The notes below the pieces were generated by a model, which ran no database searches, was not told the DNA's origin, and saw only the letters and a program-made list of their open reading frames with translations. A DNA stretch of 64,000 bases, taken from JAVJRN01 sp040218415. GTDB lineage: Bacteria > Bacteroidota > Bacteroidia > Cytophagales > Cyclobacteriaceae. Location: positions 1-64,000 of the forward strand of contig JAVJRN010000009.1 of NCBI GenBank assembly GCA_040218415.1. The letters are read 5' to 3'. This document shows, piece by piece, positions 34,527-44,723 of the stretch. The translations under genes were made by a program, and so were the position numbers. How positions within the stretch are numbered: position 1 is the stretch's first letter; every line of letters begins with the position of its first letter.

Positions 34527-36942
34527 GAAATCAATACTCACACATTCGCTATTCGTCATAGGTTTTTTCCTTGTCACCTTGTTGCTTTACTATCCTTATT
34601 TTCTCGAAAATAAGCAGTTAACACAGCACGATATAGAGCAAGCCCTGGGTTCCAACCATCAACTTGCCGAATATCGCGCAGCAACTGGCGATGAGGCGCT
34701 ATGGATGAATACCATGTTTAGCGGCATGCCCGCTTTTCTGAATGGCGTACAGTTTTCGGGAGACTTACTGATATATACTTACCGCGTGATTAAGCTCGGA
34801 CTTCCTCATCCGGAAGGCATCAGTTTTTTATGCTTTATTGGCTTTTATGTGCTTCTGCTCGCATTCAAAGTTCGTCCGTGGATTGCCTTTGCGGGCGCTT
34901 TGGCTTTTGGGATGAATGGGTTCAATACCATCAGCATTATTGCTGGACACAATTCGAAAATCTCTGCGGTAGCATTTATTCCTTTGATCATTGCGGGGAT
35001 TCATTTGGCCTTTACAGAAAAACGGTTGCTCGGTGCGGGATTAACCGCTTTTGCCTTGGCCTTGCAGATCCATACCAATCATATGCAGATGGTTTATTAC
35101 ACCTTGCTCATTACCATCGTTTATGGTGCTTTTCATTTGGCATATGCCATCAAAGATAAAAAATTAAAGGATTTGGGTTTGAATGTAGGCGTATTGCTGC
35201 TGGCAGCCGTCATCGGCGTATTGGCCAATGGCGGAAAACTTTGGACGATCTATGAATACGGAAAAGTGTCGATCCGAGGCAAGTCAGAATTAACGATAAC
35301 TTCCAATCAATCTTCCGGACTAGACCGTGACTATGCCTTTCAATACAGCAATGGCATCACTGAGCCACTGTTCCTTTTTATCCCCAATATTTTCGGCGGC
35401 AGCTCACAACAAGAGCTTTCCAAAACGTCAAGTACCGCCGAAGCACTGAGAAAAGCAGGAATGGACAGAAATCAAATAAAACAGCAGTTAAAAGCCATGC
35501 CGACCTACTGGGGAGATCAACCCTTTTCTGCGCCATATTATGCGGGTTCATTGGTATTTTTCTTATTTATACTTTCCTTTTTTATCCTTAAATCAAGAGA
35601 AAAATCGTGGCTGATTTTTGTTTTTGGAATGGGAATCGTCATGAGCTGGGGGGCAAACTTTAGCATAGTCAATGATTTATTGTTTGACTACCTGCCAGGC
35701 TACAATAAATTTAGAGCGGTGACCTTCAACATCATTGTGGCCATTTTTGCTTTGAATGTACTTGGGTTTGTTGCCTTAGAACGACTCTGGTCAAACCTGA
35801 ACGAAACTACCTTTAAATCCTTATTGAAAACAGTAGCTGTCGCAGGTGGCTTTGCTCTTTTACTCGTGATTGGCGCAGGTATACTGAGTCTGAAAGGACC
35901 TGTGGATGCGCGCCTTCCGGAATGGTTGATTGGTGCTTTGAGAGAAGATCGTGCCTCTCTGATCAGGATGGATGCTCTAAGAGCGCTTTTTTTAATTGTG
36001 GCATTTGCTGGACTTATATGGGCGCACCTAAAGCAAAAACTCGGATCAACACTTGTCATTGTAGGACTGTCGCTTTTGGTGTTTTTTGATATTTACGGCC
36101 TTACCACCCGCTTTTTGAAAAAGGAAAAATTTGAGCGAAAGCCCATGGAAACCTTCCAACAAGCAAGTGAAGCCAACTTATATGTGTCTCAAAAAGCAGA
36201 AAAAGGAGAACGTGTACTCAATCTTCAAAATCCTTTCAATGAAGCCAAAACTTCTTATTTCCATGAATCAATCGGAGGTTATCACGGCGCGAAAATTCGA
36301 CGATATCAGGATTTGATAAGTAATTGTATCCAACCCGAAATGGCTGCAATGATCAATCAGCTCAGAAATGGGGAGCGTAGCTTTAGCAATAATCCGGTAT
36401 TGAACATGCTCAACACAAAATTCTTACTTGCGGGCAATACTAGAAACTCCGTAATTGAAAATGACTATGCGCTCGGGCAAGCATGGGCGGTAAATTCCCT
36501 CATCACTGTTAGCAATGCCGATGAGGAACTGGCTGAGGTTTGTGGTCTTAATCCTGGATCGGAAGCGGTGATAGATATTTCCAAATTTGATGCACCAGAA
36601 GTAGCTTCTAATGGTTCCGGGTTTATATATCTACAAGAGAAAAAGCCCAATTATCTAAAATATACCGCCGAAGCTACAGCCGACGTTCTTGGGGTATTTA
36701 GTGAAATCTATTACAAAAAAGGATGGACCGCTTATGTCGATGGGAAAGAGACGGAAATATTACGGGTCAATTATGTATTGCGTGCACTCCCAATCACGGC
36801 AGGAGAACATACCATTGAGTTCAGGTTTGCACCAGCTTCCTATTCTGCGGGAAATACAATCACTTGGATTGGATGCATTCTCACTTTACTACTGTTCCTT
36901 GGAGCTATTGGGGTGGAGTTGAAAAAAGTAATGGCTGGCTAG
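34510..36942 (+). CDS. YfhO-family membrane protein (possible membrane glycosyltransferase)
   Basis: An 810-residue membrane protein with about 12-13 hydrophobic segments in its first 550 residues. A soluble domain (about 560-780) follows, with one last hydrophobic helix. YfhO proteins in Firmicutes take part in adding sugars to lipoteichoic acid and have a GT-C-like membrane fold. The loop after the first helix carries D39 and E43 (QHDIEQALG), which may be catalytic. In this operon it overlaps a flippase by 17 bases, which fits a role in modifying exported glycan. Confidence 0.85.
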   Translation: MKSSLKKSILTHSLFVIGFFLVTLLLYYPYFLENKQLTQHDIEQALGSNHQLAEYRAATGDEALWMNTMFSGMPAFLNGVQFSGDLLIYTYRVIKLGLPHPEGISFLCFIGFYVLLLAFKVRPWIAFAGALAFGMNGFNTISIIAGHNSKISAVAFIPLIIAGIHLAFTEKRLLGAGLTAFALALQIHTNHMQMVYYTLLITIVYGAFHLAYAIKDKKLKDLGLNVGVLLLAAVIGVLANGGKLWTIYEYGKVSIRGKSELTITSNQSSGLDRDYAFQYSNGITEPLFLFIPNIFGGSSQQELSKTSSTAEALRKAGMDRNQIKQQLKAMPTYWGDQPFSAPYYAGSLVFFLFILSFFILKSREKSWLIFVFGMGIVMSWGANFSIVNDLLFDYLPGYNKFRAVTFNIIVAIFALNVLGFVALERLWSNLNETTFKSLLKTVAVAGGFALLLVIGAGILSLKGPVDARLPEWLIGALREDRASLIRMDALRALFLIVAFAGLIWAHLKQKLGSTLVIVGLSLLVFFDIYGLTTRFLKKEKFERKPMETFQQASEANLYVSQKAEKGERVLNLQNPFNEAKTSYFHESIGGYHGAKIRRYQDLISNCIQPEMAAMINQLRNGERSFSNNPVLNMLNTKFLLAGNTRNSVIENDYALGQAWAVNSLITVSNADEELAEVCGLNPGSEAVIDISKFDAPEVASNGSGFIYLQEKKPNYLKYTAEATADVLGVFSEIYYKKGWTAYVDGKETEILRVNYVLRALPITAGEHTIEFRFAPASYSAGNTITWIGCILTLLLFLGAIGVELKKVMAG

Positions 36943-36964
36943 GTTTTTTTGATCTGAAGTCTAT

Positions 36965-36999
36965 TAAACCTCCAAGGTTTTAAAAACCTTGGAGGTTTA
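36965..36999. terminator. Perfect palindromic bidirectional terminator
   Basis: TAAACCTCCAAGGTTTT and its exact complement form a 17-bp stem around one base. It sits between the convergent YfhO-family and AI-2E-type genes (stops at 36942 and 37009) and serves either strand. Its exact symmetry suggests it may be a member of an interspersed repeat family. Confidence 0.8.
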
Positions 37000-37008
37000 A
37001 ATTAACGC

Positions 37009-38082
37009 TCAGGATTGGACTTGATCTCCATTCTTTTCTTCCATCAACCTTACCAATATATCAGCTCCTGACACATGCTCCAAGGTTACTTTTACCAAAA
37101 ATGTTAACGGAACAGCGAGCAGCATACCAGCGAGATCCCACATAAATGCCCAAAAAACAAAGCCAAATAATACTGTCACCACATTGATTGACAAGGACTT
37201 GCCCATCATTCTTGGCTCTACGACATTGCCCATCACCAACTGAACACCCTCCATCAATACAAATAAAAGAAAGGTAAGACCCACAGAGTTTAACGTAACG
37301 GCACCAATAAGTAATGGCGGCACAATAGCAAATAATGAGCCTATATATGGAATATAATTCAGAACGAAGGCCAAAAGTCCCCATACCATCGCATATTGAA
37401 TACCAAAAGCCCAGCATATAACCCCCACACCAAAACCAGTCATTAAACTGACGATGGACTTTACTTTGATATAAATGCTGACAGAATCCTTTATTCTTTT
37501 TAAAGACTTAATGGCCTCTGCCGTTTCAGTGCTAGATCGATCTTTCAATATGTATCCGACCGTATTGTCAATCTGACTTATGGCTCCTAACAAACCTGCG
37601 AAATATAAAATGATCATTAATATTTCGGCAGCAAAGCCGCTCATACTACCCAAAAAAGTACCAGACGCAGTGACCAGATCGCCCATTGGCATAAACTGCT
37701 TAAATATTTCGGAAACATCGGTGACCAAAAATTGATCATCCACAAAATAACCGAGATTATCAATGATGGGTTTTACCGCTTGGTTAAACTGATCAAATAC
37801 TGTGTCGCTATTGTTGATCAAGCCTCTTACTGCGCCAAAAAACACCAACCCAGAGATTAGAAATATGGAAATAAACAATAATGTAGTGATCAGTACGCTC
37901 AAATTCAACGACAACTTTTTTCTGAAAAAGCTGACCAAGGGCTGAAACAATACCGCCAAAAAAATGGCAAAAGCCAAAGGCACGAGCAAATTGCTAAGCA
38001 CTTTGACCAAATAAAGAATAAGAATGGCTAGAAAGACTCTGAGTATCGTTCTAATGCCATCTAAGGTTTGCTGCTGACTCAT
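37009..38082 (-). CDS. AI-2E/PerM family membrane transporter
   Basis: A 357-residue inner-membrane protein with eight hydrophobic segments. Family stretches include LVPLAFAIFLAVLFQPLVSFF near 50-70, ALLAFVLNYIPYIGSLFAIVPP near 235-255 and the conserved GNVVEPRMMGKSLSIN. The family has been linked to autoinducer-2 export and to Na+/H+ exchange; neither can be read from this sequence. It is monocistronic and ends against a shared palindromic terminator. Confidence 0.9.
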   Translation of the reverse strand: MSQQQTLDGIRTILRVFLAILILYLVKVLSNLLVPLAFAIFLAVLFQPLVSFFRKKLSLNLSVLITTLLFISIFLISGLVFFGAVRGLINNSDTVFDQFNQAVKPIIDNLGYFVDDQFLVTDVSEIFKQFMPMGDLVTASGTFLGSMSGFAAEILMIILYFAGLLGAISQIDNTVGYILKDRSSTETAEAIKSLKRIKDSVSIYIKVKSIVSLMTGFGVGVICWAFGIQYAMVWGLLAFVLNYIPYIGSLFAIVPPLLIGAVTLNSVGLTFLLFVLMEGVQLVMGNVVEPRMMGKSLSINVVTVLFGFVFWAFMWDLAGMLLAVPLTFLVKVTLEHVSGADILVRLMEEKNGDQVQS

Positions 38083-38330
38083 GGGTTAAACATAGTTATG
38101 TTCCAGTTGATATTTAAGCTTGTTTCATAAAGATTAACGATTGGAGTAAAATGAGGCATTATTTCGAATGAATCTCGTGATTTTAAAATGCACAAGAACC
38201 CTGTCTTTAAAAATATTTTCCGAACAAAAATAACAAAAGCATACCGTCCTCATGGTATATCAATATACCCTGATGACCTGATTACATATAGCCAGAAAGC
38301 AGTCTAATTTCACTGTTAAAATCTTATGAT

Positions 38331-40082
38331 ATGAAAAAGGGTCTTATTCTATTCGCAGTAATATTTTTCACACTGGCATCTTATGCGCAGGACGGTGAAA
38401 AGAAATTCAAAATTAAAAAGCCAAACTTCAATATAGGAGAGAAAATCAGCAAACTGGCAGGAAGTCTCATGACAGGTAAAACGTCAGATTTATCAGCCGT
38501 GTCAGTGAAGTCATCTTATGTCTGCGGCATGTATTCGCCATCTATTGAAACATCGGAAGTGAAGTTCTTCAAGGGCAAACTAAGAGAGGGGGATTATCTT
38601 CTCACCGTCACTTTTATGAAGCAAGATGGCGTTGGTCTTTTGGAGATTTTAGGCACGGTAAAAGCCAATGGCGAACCCATGGAATATGTGGGCTTAGGAT
38701 CTTATGGTAGAATATTTGAAATACCACCAACAGAACCAGTAAAGATCGAAATCGAAACGGAAACAGGCGACAAAGCATCATTCCTTTATGAACCAATAGA
38801 AGAGATTGAATTTGTCTCAGTAAAGGGAGAAGCGGCTTTGCCTGTGCTAGATTTAGAGGAAGATTTTGAGTTGGTGTTTTATAATCCGCCGGGAACGGAA
38901 GGCACAGATGTACGCGTGTCTTTGATCACGGATGTCATGGGTACAAGAGCATTAAACCATTTTGCTGAGTTCAAAGTGAAAACGGCAGGCGAGATGAAAG
39001 TAACTATCCCTAAAGAAGCTTTGGCCAACCCAGAAATAGCAGGTCAACTGAATATGGGCAACTTCAACAAAGGGGAAAATCACTTGATCATAGAAAGAGA
39101 AGTCATCTTACCAAAAAACCAATTTGGTGCAAACCAAAACCCTAATAAGATACCGACGGCAGAAATAAAAAGATCATCTTATGCTACCATGCCCGTGATT
39201 TTAAAAGGGAAACAAGACGGAGGATTGGTCGTTGCGCTTAAAGTCGCTGGTCAGTCGCCGGATAAAACGATTGGCTTTGACTTCACCAAACCAAACGCAA
39301 ATTCCGGAATTCCACTATCAAAAGCGAGCAAGTTTGGTCTAGTTTCTTTTACCATGGATGCGGTAACCTATAAGCGCGAGACGGAAGAATCCTCCTCCTC
39401 ATACGTCATAGGAGACACAAAATATACAACGACCACAACCACTACGACTACCTATCAGTTTCCTCAACTGCCTGATGCTTATTGGGATGGTGTGATGGAT
39501 GCCGTGTACAAAGAAGTCGTTGCTTTTTTAAATTCCGAATATAGTATCAGCTTCGTGCCTGTAGAAGATGTCATCTCTACCCCTGAGTATAGCGCACTCT
39601 TCAAAACCAATGAAGTAAATACAGAGAAAAAAGTGCAAAGGAGTTATAAAAATACCTTTAGAAGCTCACCGAAATCTATTATCGAGATTTTCGGCAGTTT
39701 GTCATCCAATATGACAGAAGACAACCCTACCGTTCTAATGATGAAAAATGCAGGAGATTTGGATGGGTTGGTTTCTATGAGTTTGACCTTGGTAATAGGT
39801 GAAAGTAAAACTGGAAGTATCGTATTGTTCCCTACCCTCAACATCTCTGCTTATGGCCGTGATGAAGAAAATGACAACAAGCAAGGCACCTATTTCAATG
39901 GGCGAGTCGTCCGCACGGTTGGAGAATCTTTCAACGAGGATAAAGTAAAAACCAATCCAAACGAGTTGCTTCGCGTGGTGAGTTACCCTGAAATAATGAA
40001 TGCTTTAGAGGTTGGAATAAAAACAATCAGACTGAAAGAAATAGAAATGGGCTTTGATCGAATCTGGTCTATTGGAGAATAA
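38331..40082 (+). CDS. Secreted protein of unknown function with a polythreonine tract
   Basis: I do not recognise this 583-residue protein. It has a signal peptide (about 1-19, ending SYAQ) and no later membrane segment, so it is periplasmic or surface-exposed. The body alternates beta-rich stretches with acidic linkers. A run of nine threonines near residue 365 (after DTKY) uses mixed codons (ACA, ACG, ACC, ACT), so the tract is kept at protein level and is not a slippage repeat. It is monocistronic and has a good terminator. Confidence 0.75.
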   Translation: MKKGLILFAVIFFTLASYAQDGEKKFKIKKPNFNIGEKISKLAGSLMTGKTSDLSAVSVKSSYVCGMYSPSIETSEVKFFKGKLREGDYLLTVTFMKQDGVGLLEILGTVKANGEPMEYVGLGSYGRIFEIPPTEPVKIEIETETGDKASFLYEPIEEIEFVSVKGEAALPVLDLEEDFELVFYNPPGTEGTDVRVSLITDVMGTRALNHFAEFKVKTAGEMKVTIPKEALANPEIAGQLNMGNFNKGENHLIIEREVILPKNQFGANQNPNKIPTAEIKRSSYATMPVILKGKQDGGLVVALKVAGQSPDKTIGFDFTKPNANSGIPLSKASKFGLVSFTMDAVTYKRETEESSSSYVIGDTKYTTTTTTTTTYQFPQLPDAYWDGVMDAVYKEVVAFLNSEYSISFVPVEDVISTPEYSALFKTNEVNTEKKVQRSYKNTFRSSPKSIIEIFGSLSSNMTEDNPTVLMMKNAGDLDGLVSMSLTLVIGESKTGSIVLFPTLNISAYGRDEENDNKQGTYFNGRVVRTVGESFNEDKVKTNPNELLRVVSYPEIMNALEVGIKTIRLKEIEMGFDRIWSIGE

Positions 40083-40480
40083 TCAGCGAGAGTGCTTCGA
40101 AAACGTCAGGTAGGTCTGGCGTTTTCATTTTTTTGCCAAAAATAATTTTCAAGTCCACCCAATTTTTTAATTAGTCAGCGCTTGGCTCCTAATTGTCCCA
40201 ATTTTTTCTAAAAAGCGCAGATCTTGTTTGCCGCCAATCATAAGAATAATCCGATCATGCAACCCTTTTGGTTGTCAGTCCTTATTTATCTATCGCCTTT
40301 CTCAAAATATCGTCTACAGAGAGTACACTATTTATTTTTTTATCTCTTTTGATTGGGAAAACGTAACTTTCGTCGGTTGATAAAGTCACATCTATGATGG
40401 TTATCGCAAGATCAATTAAAATGAAAATGTCACCTATTTTTTAGTTTAAAGTCTTCCAACACACCTTTATCAACACACCA
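40083..40480. other. Intergenic region of about 400 bases
   Basis: Apart from the terminator at 40099-40134, this holds no gene, tRNA-like fold or promoter box that I can support. It presumably contains the promoter of the MacB-like permease. Confidence 0.4.
40099..40134 (+). terminator. Intrinsic terminator of the secreted-protein gene
   Basis: GAAAACGTCAG, a 6-base loop and CTGGCGTTTTC (one T-G pair) followed by A and eight T. It lies 16 bases past the stop. Confidence 0.88.
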
Positions 40481-42856
40481 ATGCTAAAAAACTACATCAA
40501 AACTGCCATTAGGCACCTTAAAAGACAACCTGCCTATACTGCACTTAATGTGGTAGGTTTGACAATAGGCATTGCTTCCAGTTTGTTGATCATTATTTAC
40601 TTAACCAATGAGTTGAGTTTTGATAAATATCACCAAAATGCGGATCGAGTATATCGCATTTCCTCCGATATTACAGAACCTGACAATGCCTTCCGATGGG
40701 CAGTTACTCAGATTCCATTGGGCCAAAAGGTAAAATCAGAGTTTAGTGAAGTCGTTCAGTATACACGCTTCATCAGTAATGGCCGTACAAGGTTCGATTA
40801 CAACAATATTGCATATTATCAAGAAGATATTTTTTTCGTTGACAGCACCATATTTGAGTTATTTACCTACGAAATTTTATCAGGAAATCCGGAAACGGCA
40901 CTCGACGCTCCAAATAAAATTATGTTGAGTAAATCGGTTGCAGATATGATTTTTAAAGGGCAAAACCCAATCGGAGAAATCATCAAAACAGATGACATGT
41001 CGCTAGAGGTTACTGGCATTTACGCCGATACTCCTGAAGCGAGTCACATTCGGCCCACAGGATTAATTTCTGCCAGTAGCACCTCGCGCAGCACCTCCCA
41101 AAACTGGGGAGGGTTTGGTATCTACACTTACATCAAACTGGATGAAAATGTAGTGGCTTCCGGAGTAGAAACCAAGCTCAATGAGATAATTGAGGCACAT
41201 GTAGCCCCTATTTTTGATCGATTCAATATCAATGTTGAATATGAACTAATCAATATCCAAGACATTCATCTACAGTCTACTTTTACAGGTGAGCCAGAGC
41301 CTTTAGGAGATCTCAAGTACATCTATATTTTTAGTATTATTGGGGTATTTCTGATTGTCATTGCCAGTATCAATTATATGAATCTTGCAACTGCCAGATC
41401 GATGAGAAGGTCTCTGGAAGTAGGCGTAAGAAAAGTGTTGGGCGCGCAGCGAAATAGTCTGATTGGTCAGTTTATGATGGAGTCCTTGGTGATCTCATTT
41501 TTATCCTTGCTCATCAGCTTTATCATCGTGTTAATAGCAGTGCCTATTCTCAATAATCAACTGCAGTTGAATCTAAGTGCGCTCGCCCTCTTCAAACCAA
41601 TACTCCTTTTACTGGTCTTCGCCGTTGTTTTTGTTACTGGAATTTTAAGCGGGAGTTATCCTGCACTTTACTTGTCGGGTTTTACGCCTGCAGTGGTTCT
41701 TAAAGGTGGGAAATCCAGTAAATCAGGAGGGAAAATTACCAGAAGTATCCTCGTTGGTTTACAATTTTCAATTTCTATTTTCATGCTTGTAGGCACATTT
41801 ATTATCAATAGCCAGATGAATTTTTTGAGGGAATCTGATCTAGGCTTTGAGAAAGACAAAGTGATGAGAATCGTACTTGATAGCCCTGCCGCAAGAGAAA
41901 AGTTTAATGTTTTAAAATCAAAAGTCGAATCCGTTGCTGGTGTAGCGAATGTGGCCTCAGCGACAACCTCTCCCGGTAGAGGATATGGCAAAAATGTGAT
42001 GTCCGCCGAAATGAACAATGGCGTGATGGAACAATATGGCATTGATTCTTACGGAGTTGATTACAGCTTTTTTAGTACCCTGAAAATTCCAATTATTGAA
42101 GGCAGAGACATTTCCCCAAAATATCCGACGGACACAGCCAGTGCTGTCTTGGTCAATGAAGCCATGGTCACGAGAATGAACTGGGAAAATCCTATCGGTA
42201 AAAAATTTCAGTTCGACAGAGACAGTACTAAATTTCACAGAGTAGTGGGCGTGGTGAAAAATTTTCATCAAAGATCATTGTACGACCCCATTGAAGCTTT
42301 GCTTTTCATTCCATCGCTCAATAATAGCGACGTACTGGTCAAGATCGACGGAGACCTGAAAAGCACCATGAGTTCAATAGAAAACCAATGGAATGACGTC
42401 TTTCCGGGAAGCCCATTTGAGCCAGAATTTATTGACGAGAATTTTATGAAACTCTATGAAGAAGACCAACTTAGAGGCAAACTTTTCTTAGGCTTCTCTA
42501 TCATGATGATTATCATTGGCTGCCTGGGTTTGCTAGGATTAGCCTCATTCATTGCCGAGCAGCGTACCAAAGAAATAAGTATTAGAAAAGTCCTTGGTGC
42601 GAGCTTGAATGGACTCGTTTCACTAATTATCAAGGATTTTCTGTGGCTGGTAGTTTTCGGTGCGATACCAGGCTTTTTATTGGCCTACTATTTTATGAAT
42701 GAGTGGCTGGCTAATTTTCAATATCACATTGAGCTTGGCTTTGTTCCTTTTCTGTCTGCATTAATTCTGGTTTTAATATTAACCACGCTCACTACTGGCT
42801 ACCATGCTTTCAAAGCGGCTAATTCTAACCCTTCAGATAATCTAAAATATGAATAG
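40481..42856 (+). CDS. MacB/FtsX-type ABC transporter permease
   Basis: A 791-residue permease of the Bacteroidota duplicated type. It has one membrane segment near 20-42, a MacB-like periplasmic domain (about 50-280), and three membrane segments around 285-420 with the FtsX signature RSMRRSLEVGVRKVLGAQR. A second periplasmic domain (about 450-650) and a second FtsX set follow, with LASFIAEQRTKEISIRKVLGAS. These proteins move lipoproteins, peptides or toxins with a separate ATPase. No ATPase gene is adjacent, so the partner is elsewhere or shared. Confidence 0.9.
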   Translation: MLKNYIKTAIRHLKRQPAYTALNVVGLTIGIASSLLIIIYLTNELSFDKYHQNADRVYRISSDITEPDNAFRWAVTQIPLGQKVKSEFSEVVQYTRFISNGRTRFDYNNIAYYQEDIFFVDSTIFELFTYEILSGNPETALDAPNKIMLSKSVADMIFKGQNPIGEIIKTDDMSLEVTGIYADTPEASHIRPTGLISASSTSRSTSQNWGGFGIYTYIKLDENVVASGVETKLNEIIEAHVAPIFDRFNINVEYELINIQDIHLQSTFTGEPEPLGDLKYIYIFSIIGVFLIVIASINYMNLATARSMRRSLEVGVRKVLGAQRNSLIGQFMMESLVISFLSLLISFIIVLIAVPILNNQLQLNLSALALFKPILLLLVFAVVFVTGILSGSYPALYLSGFTPAVVLKGGKSSKSGGKITRSILVGLQFSISIFMLVGTFIINSQMNFLRESDLGFEKDKVMRIVLDSPAAREKFNVLKSKVESVAGVANVASATTSPGRGYGKNVMSAEMNNGVMEQYGIDSYGVDYSFFSTLKIPIIEGRDISPKYPTDTASAVLVNEAMVTRMNWENPIGKKFQFDRDSTKFHRVVGVVKNFHQRSLYDPIEALLFIPSLNNSDVLVKIDGDLKSTMSSIENQWNDVFPGSPFEPEFIDENFMKLYEEDQLRGKLFLGFSIMMIIIGCLGLLGLASFIAEQRTKEISIRKVLGASLNGLVSLIIKDFLWLVVFGAIPGFLLAYYFMNEWLANFQYHIELGFVPFLSALILVLILTTLTTGYHAFKAANSNPSDNLKYE

Positions 42857-42969
42857 CAATAATTCGAACTCTTTTTGAAATCCACTTTATCTATATTTTG
42901 GAAAATCGATAAAATAATGAACATCCCCGATCATTGATACGTTTTCCTAACATATTTGATCGAAGGTAA

Positions 42970-43794
42970 ATGGATAATAATTTTATAGCTAAGGTATTTT
43001 TCAAACATCAAGAATGTCAAAAATGTCCACCCACTAAAGAGGTGGTCAATTTTTTTGATGAACTCATGGGTGCACTTTTTCCAGGGTTTAATGCTAAAAA
43101 TTACGGTTCCATTGAAGCTGTAGAAGAAGAACTAGCCGCGCTAAAAGCCAAAATGCCTGCCATTTTGAATACACGCTATAATATTGATACAACTGGAGTC
43201 ACAGAGGAATTTTTCGAACAAATGCCCTTCATCTACACCGCATTATTAAAAGATGTAGATGCATTGTATGCCGGTGATCCGGCGGCAGTAAATACCAGTG
43301 AAATTATTCGATCTTATCCGGGATTTTATGCGATAGCAGCCTATCGCTTTGCAAATCTCCTATTAAAACTTGGGTCTATCAATATACCCAGAATCATCAC
43401 GGAAAATGCGCATAGTAAAACAGGAATAGACATACATCCAGGGGCAACTATCGGTGAGTATTTTTGCATAGATCATGGTACGGGAGTCGTAATCGGCGAA
43501 ACTGCGGTTATTGGAAACCATGTTAAAATATATCAGGGAGTCACGCTTGGAGCACTCAGCGTCAATAAAATTGATGCCAAAACCAAACGACATCCTACGA
43601 TCGAAGATCATGTAGTGATCTATGCAGGTGCAACTATTTTGGGTGGGAAAACGGTCATTGGCGCTCATTCAATCGTTGGTGGAAATGTATGGCTAACCAA
43701 AAGCACGCCTGAAAATTCAAGAATTTATTATAAGGCCATGATGCATAATGAAAACGGCGATAAACCAGACCTCATCATCGTAAAACAAGCTTAA
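42970..43794 (+). CDS. cysE: Serine O-acetyltransferase
   Basis: A 274-residue enzyme that makes O-acetylserine from serine and acetyl-CoA. The C-terminal left-handed beta-helix is clear (GIDIHPGATIGEYFCIDHGTG, then VIGETAVIGNHVKIYQGVTLGA). The catalytic Asp/His pair is in IDHGTG, and the acetyl-CoA site follows. The helical N-terminal part (1-150) is longer than in short bacterial EpsC forms. It is followed 1 base later by the cysteine synthase gene, completing the two-step cysteine pathway. Confidence 0.93.
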   Translation: MDNNFIAKVFFKHQECQKCPPTKEVVNFFDELMGALFPGFNAKNYGSIEAVEEELAALKAKMPAILNTRYNIDTTGVTEEFFEQMPFIYTALLKDVDALYAGDPAAVNTSEIIRSYPGFYAIAAYRFANLLLKLGSINIPRIITENAHSKTGIDIHPGATIGEYFCIDHGTGVVIGETAVIGNHVKIYQGVTLGALSVNKIDAKTKRHPTIEDHVVIYAGATILGGKTVIGAHSIVGGNVWLTKSTPENSRIYYKAMMHNENGDKPDLIIVKQA

Positions 43795-43795
43795 A

Positions 43796-44674
43796 ATGAA
43801 TCTATTTGACCTTATTGGTAATACCCCGCTCGTTGAAATCACCAGAATAAATACACATGAAAATGTGAAAATATTTGGAAAGCTGGAAGGCCAAAACCCT
43901 GGAGGAAGTGTGAAAGACCGGGCGGCTTTCGGCATGATATCCCAAGCACTGGAAAGAGGAGATATCAAAAAAGGCGACAAGCTGATAGAAGCAACCAGTG
44001 GAAATACTGGGATCGCTTTGGCCATGATCGCTCAGGCGGCTGGTTTAGAAATGACGCTCATCATGCCAGACAATAGTACGGTAGAAAGAGTACAAACGAT
44101 GAAAGCGTATGGTGCCAAAGTAATCCTCACACCTGCCAGCAAAACCATAGAATATTCTCGTGAGCTAGCGGAAGAAATGGCCGATAATCAAGGGTATTAC
44201 CTGCTCAATCAATTTGCCAACGAAGACAACTTCGGGGCGCATTATCGTACTACAGGACCGGAAATCTGGCGAGATACCGAAGGAAAAGTCACCCATTTTG
44301 TATCCGCCATGGGTACAACGGGAACAATCATGGGCGTGTCCCGATACCTCAAAGAGAAAAACAGTAAAATCCAGATTGTAGGAACACAACCTACCGAAGG
44401 CTCAAGCATTCCCGGCATCAGAAGATGGTCTCCTGAGTTTTTACCGAAAATTTTTGAGAAACATAGAGTAGACCTTACGATAGACGTAGATGAAAGTGAA
44501 GCCAGAACCATGGCTCGACGTTTGGCTAGCGAAGAATCCATACTCTCAGGAATGAGTTCTGGAGGTGCGCTTACCGCAGCATTGAGAGTGGCTGAAACCA
44601 TCGAATCTGGCGTAATTGTATTTATCGTTTGTGATCGAGGCGACCGCTATCTCAGCTCGGGTTTGTTTGAATAA
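43796..44674 (+). CDS. cysM: Cysteine synthase B
   Basis: A 292-residue PLP enzyme that turns O-acetylserine and sulfide (or thiosulfate) into cysteine. The PLP lysine is in PGGSVKDRAA (about 36-45). The substrate loop TSGNTG is at about 66-71, and the phosphate-binding glycines are in MGTTGTIMG. Length and the short C-terminus fit CysM rather than CysK. It is translationally adjacent to cysE, and the sirtuin gene starts 49 bases after its stop. Confidence 0.93.
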   Translation: MNLFDLIGNTPLVEITRINTHENVKIFGKLEGQNPGGSVKDRAAFGMISQALERGDIKKGDKLIEATSGNTGIALAMIAQAAGLEMTLIMPDNSTVERVQTMKAYGAKVILTPASKTIEYSRELAEEMADNQGYYLLNQFANEDNFGAHYRTTGPEIWRDTEGKVTHFVSAMGTTGTIMGVSRYLKEKNSKIQIVGTQPTEGSSIPGIRRWSPEFLPKIFEKHRVDLTIDVDESEARTMARRLASEESILSGMSSGGALTAALRVAETIESGVIVFIVCDRGDRYLSSGLFE

Positions 44675-44723
44675 GTACCTCACTTATTATTTAAATCAGC
44701 AAATAAAACCAACATCAGAAATT

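Noticed and set aside
39421..39462. Threonine tract as a slippage or phase-variation repeat
   Set aside because: The codons are mixed, so there is no repeated DNA unit that could slip.
44616..44723. Upstream extension of the sirtuin frame
   Set aside because: It would overlap cysM by 59 bases and adds residues not seen in sirtuins; the TTG at 44724 gives the normal start.
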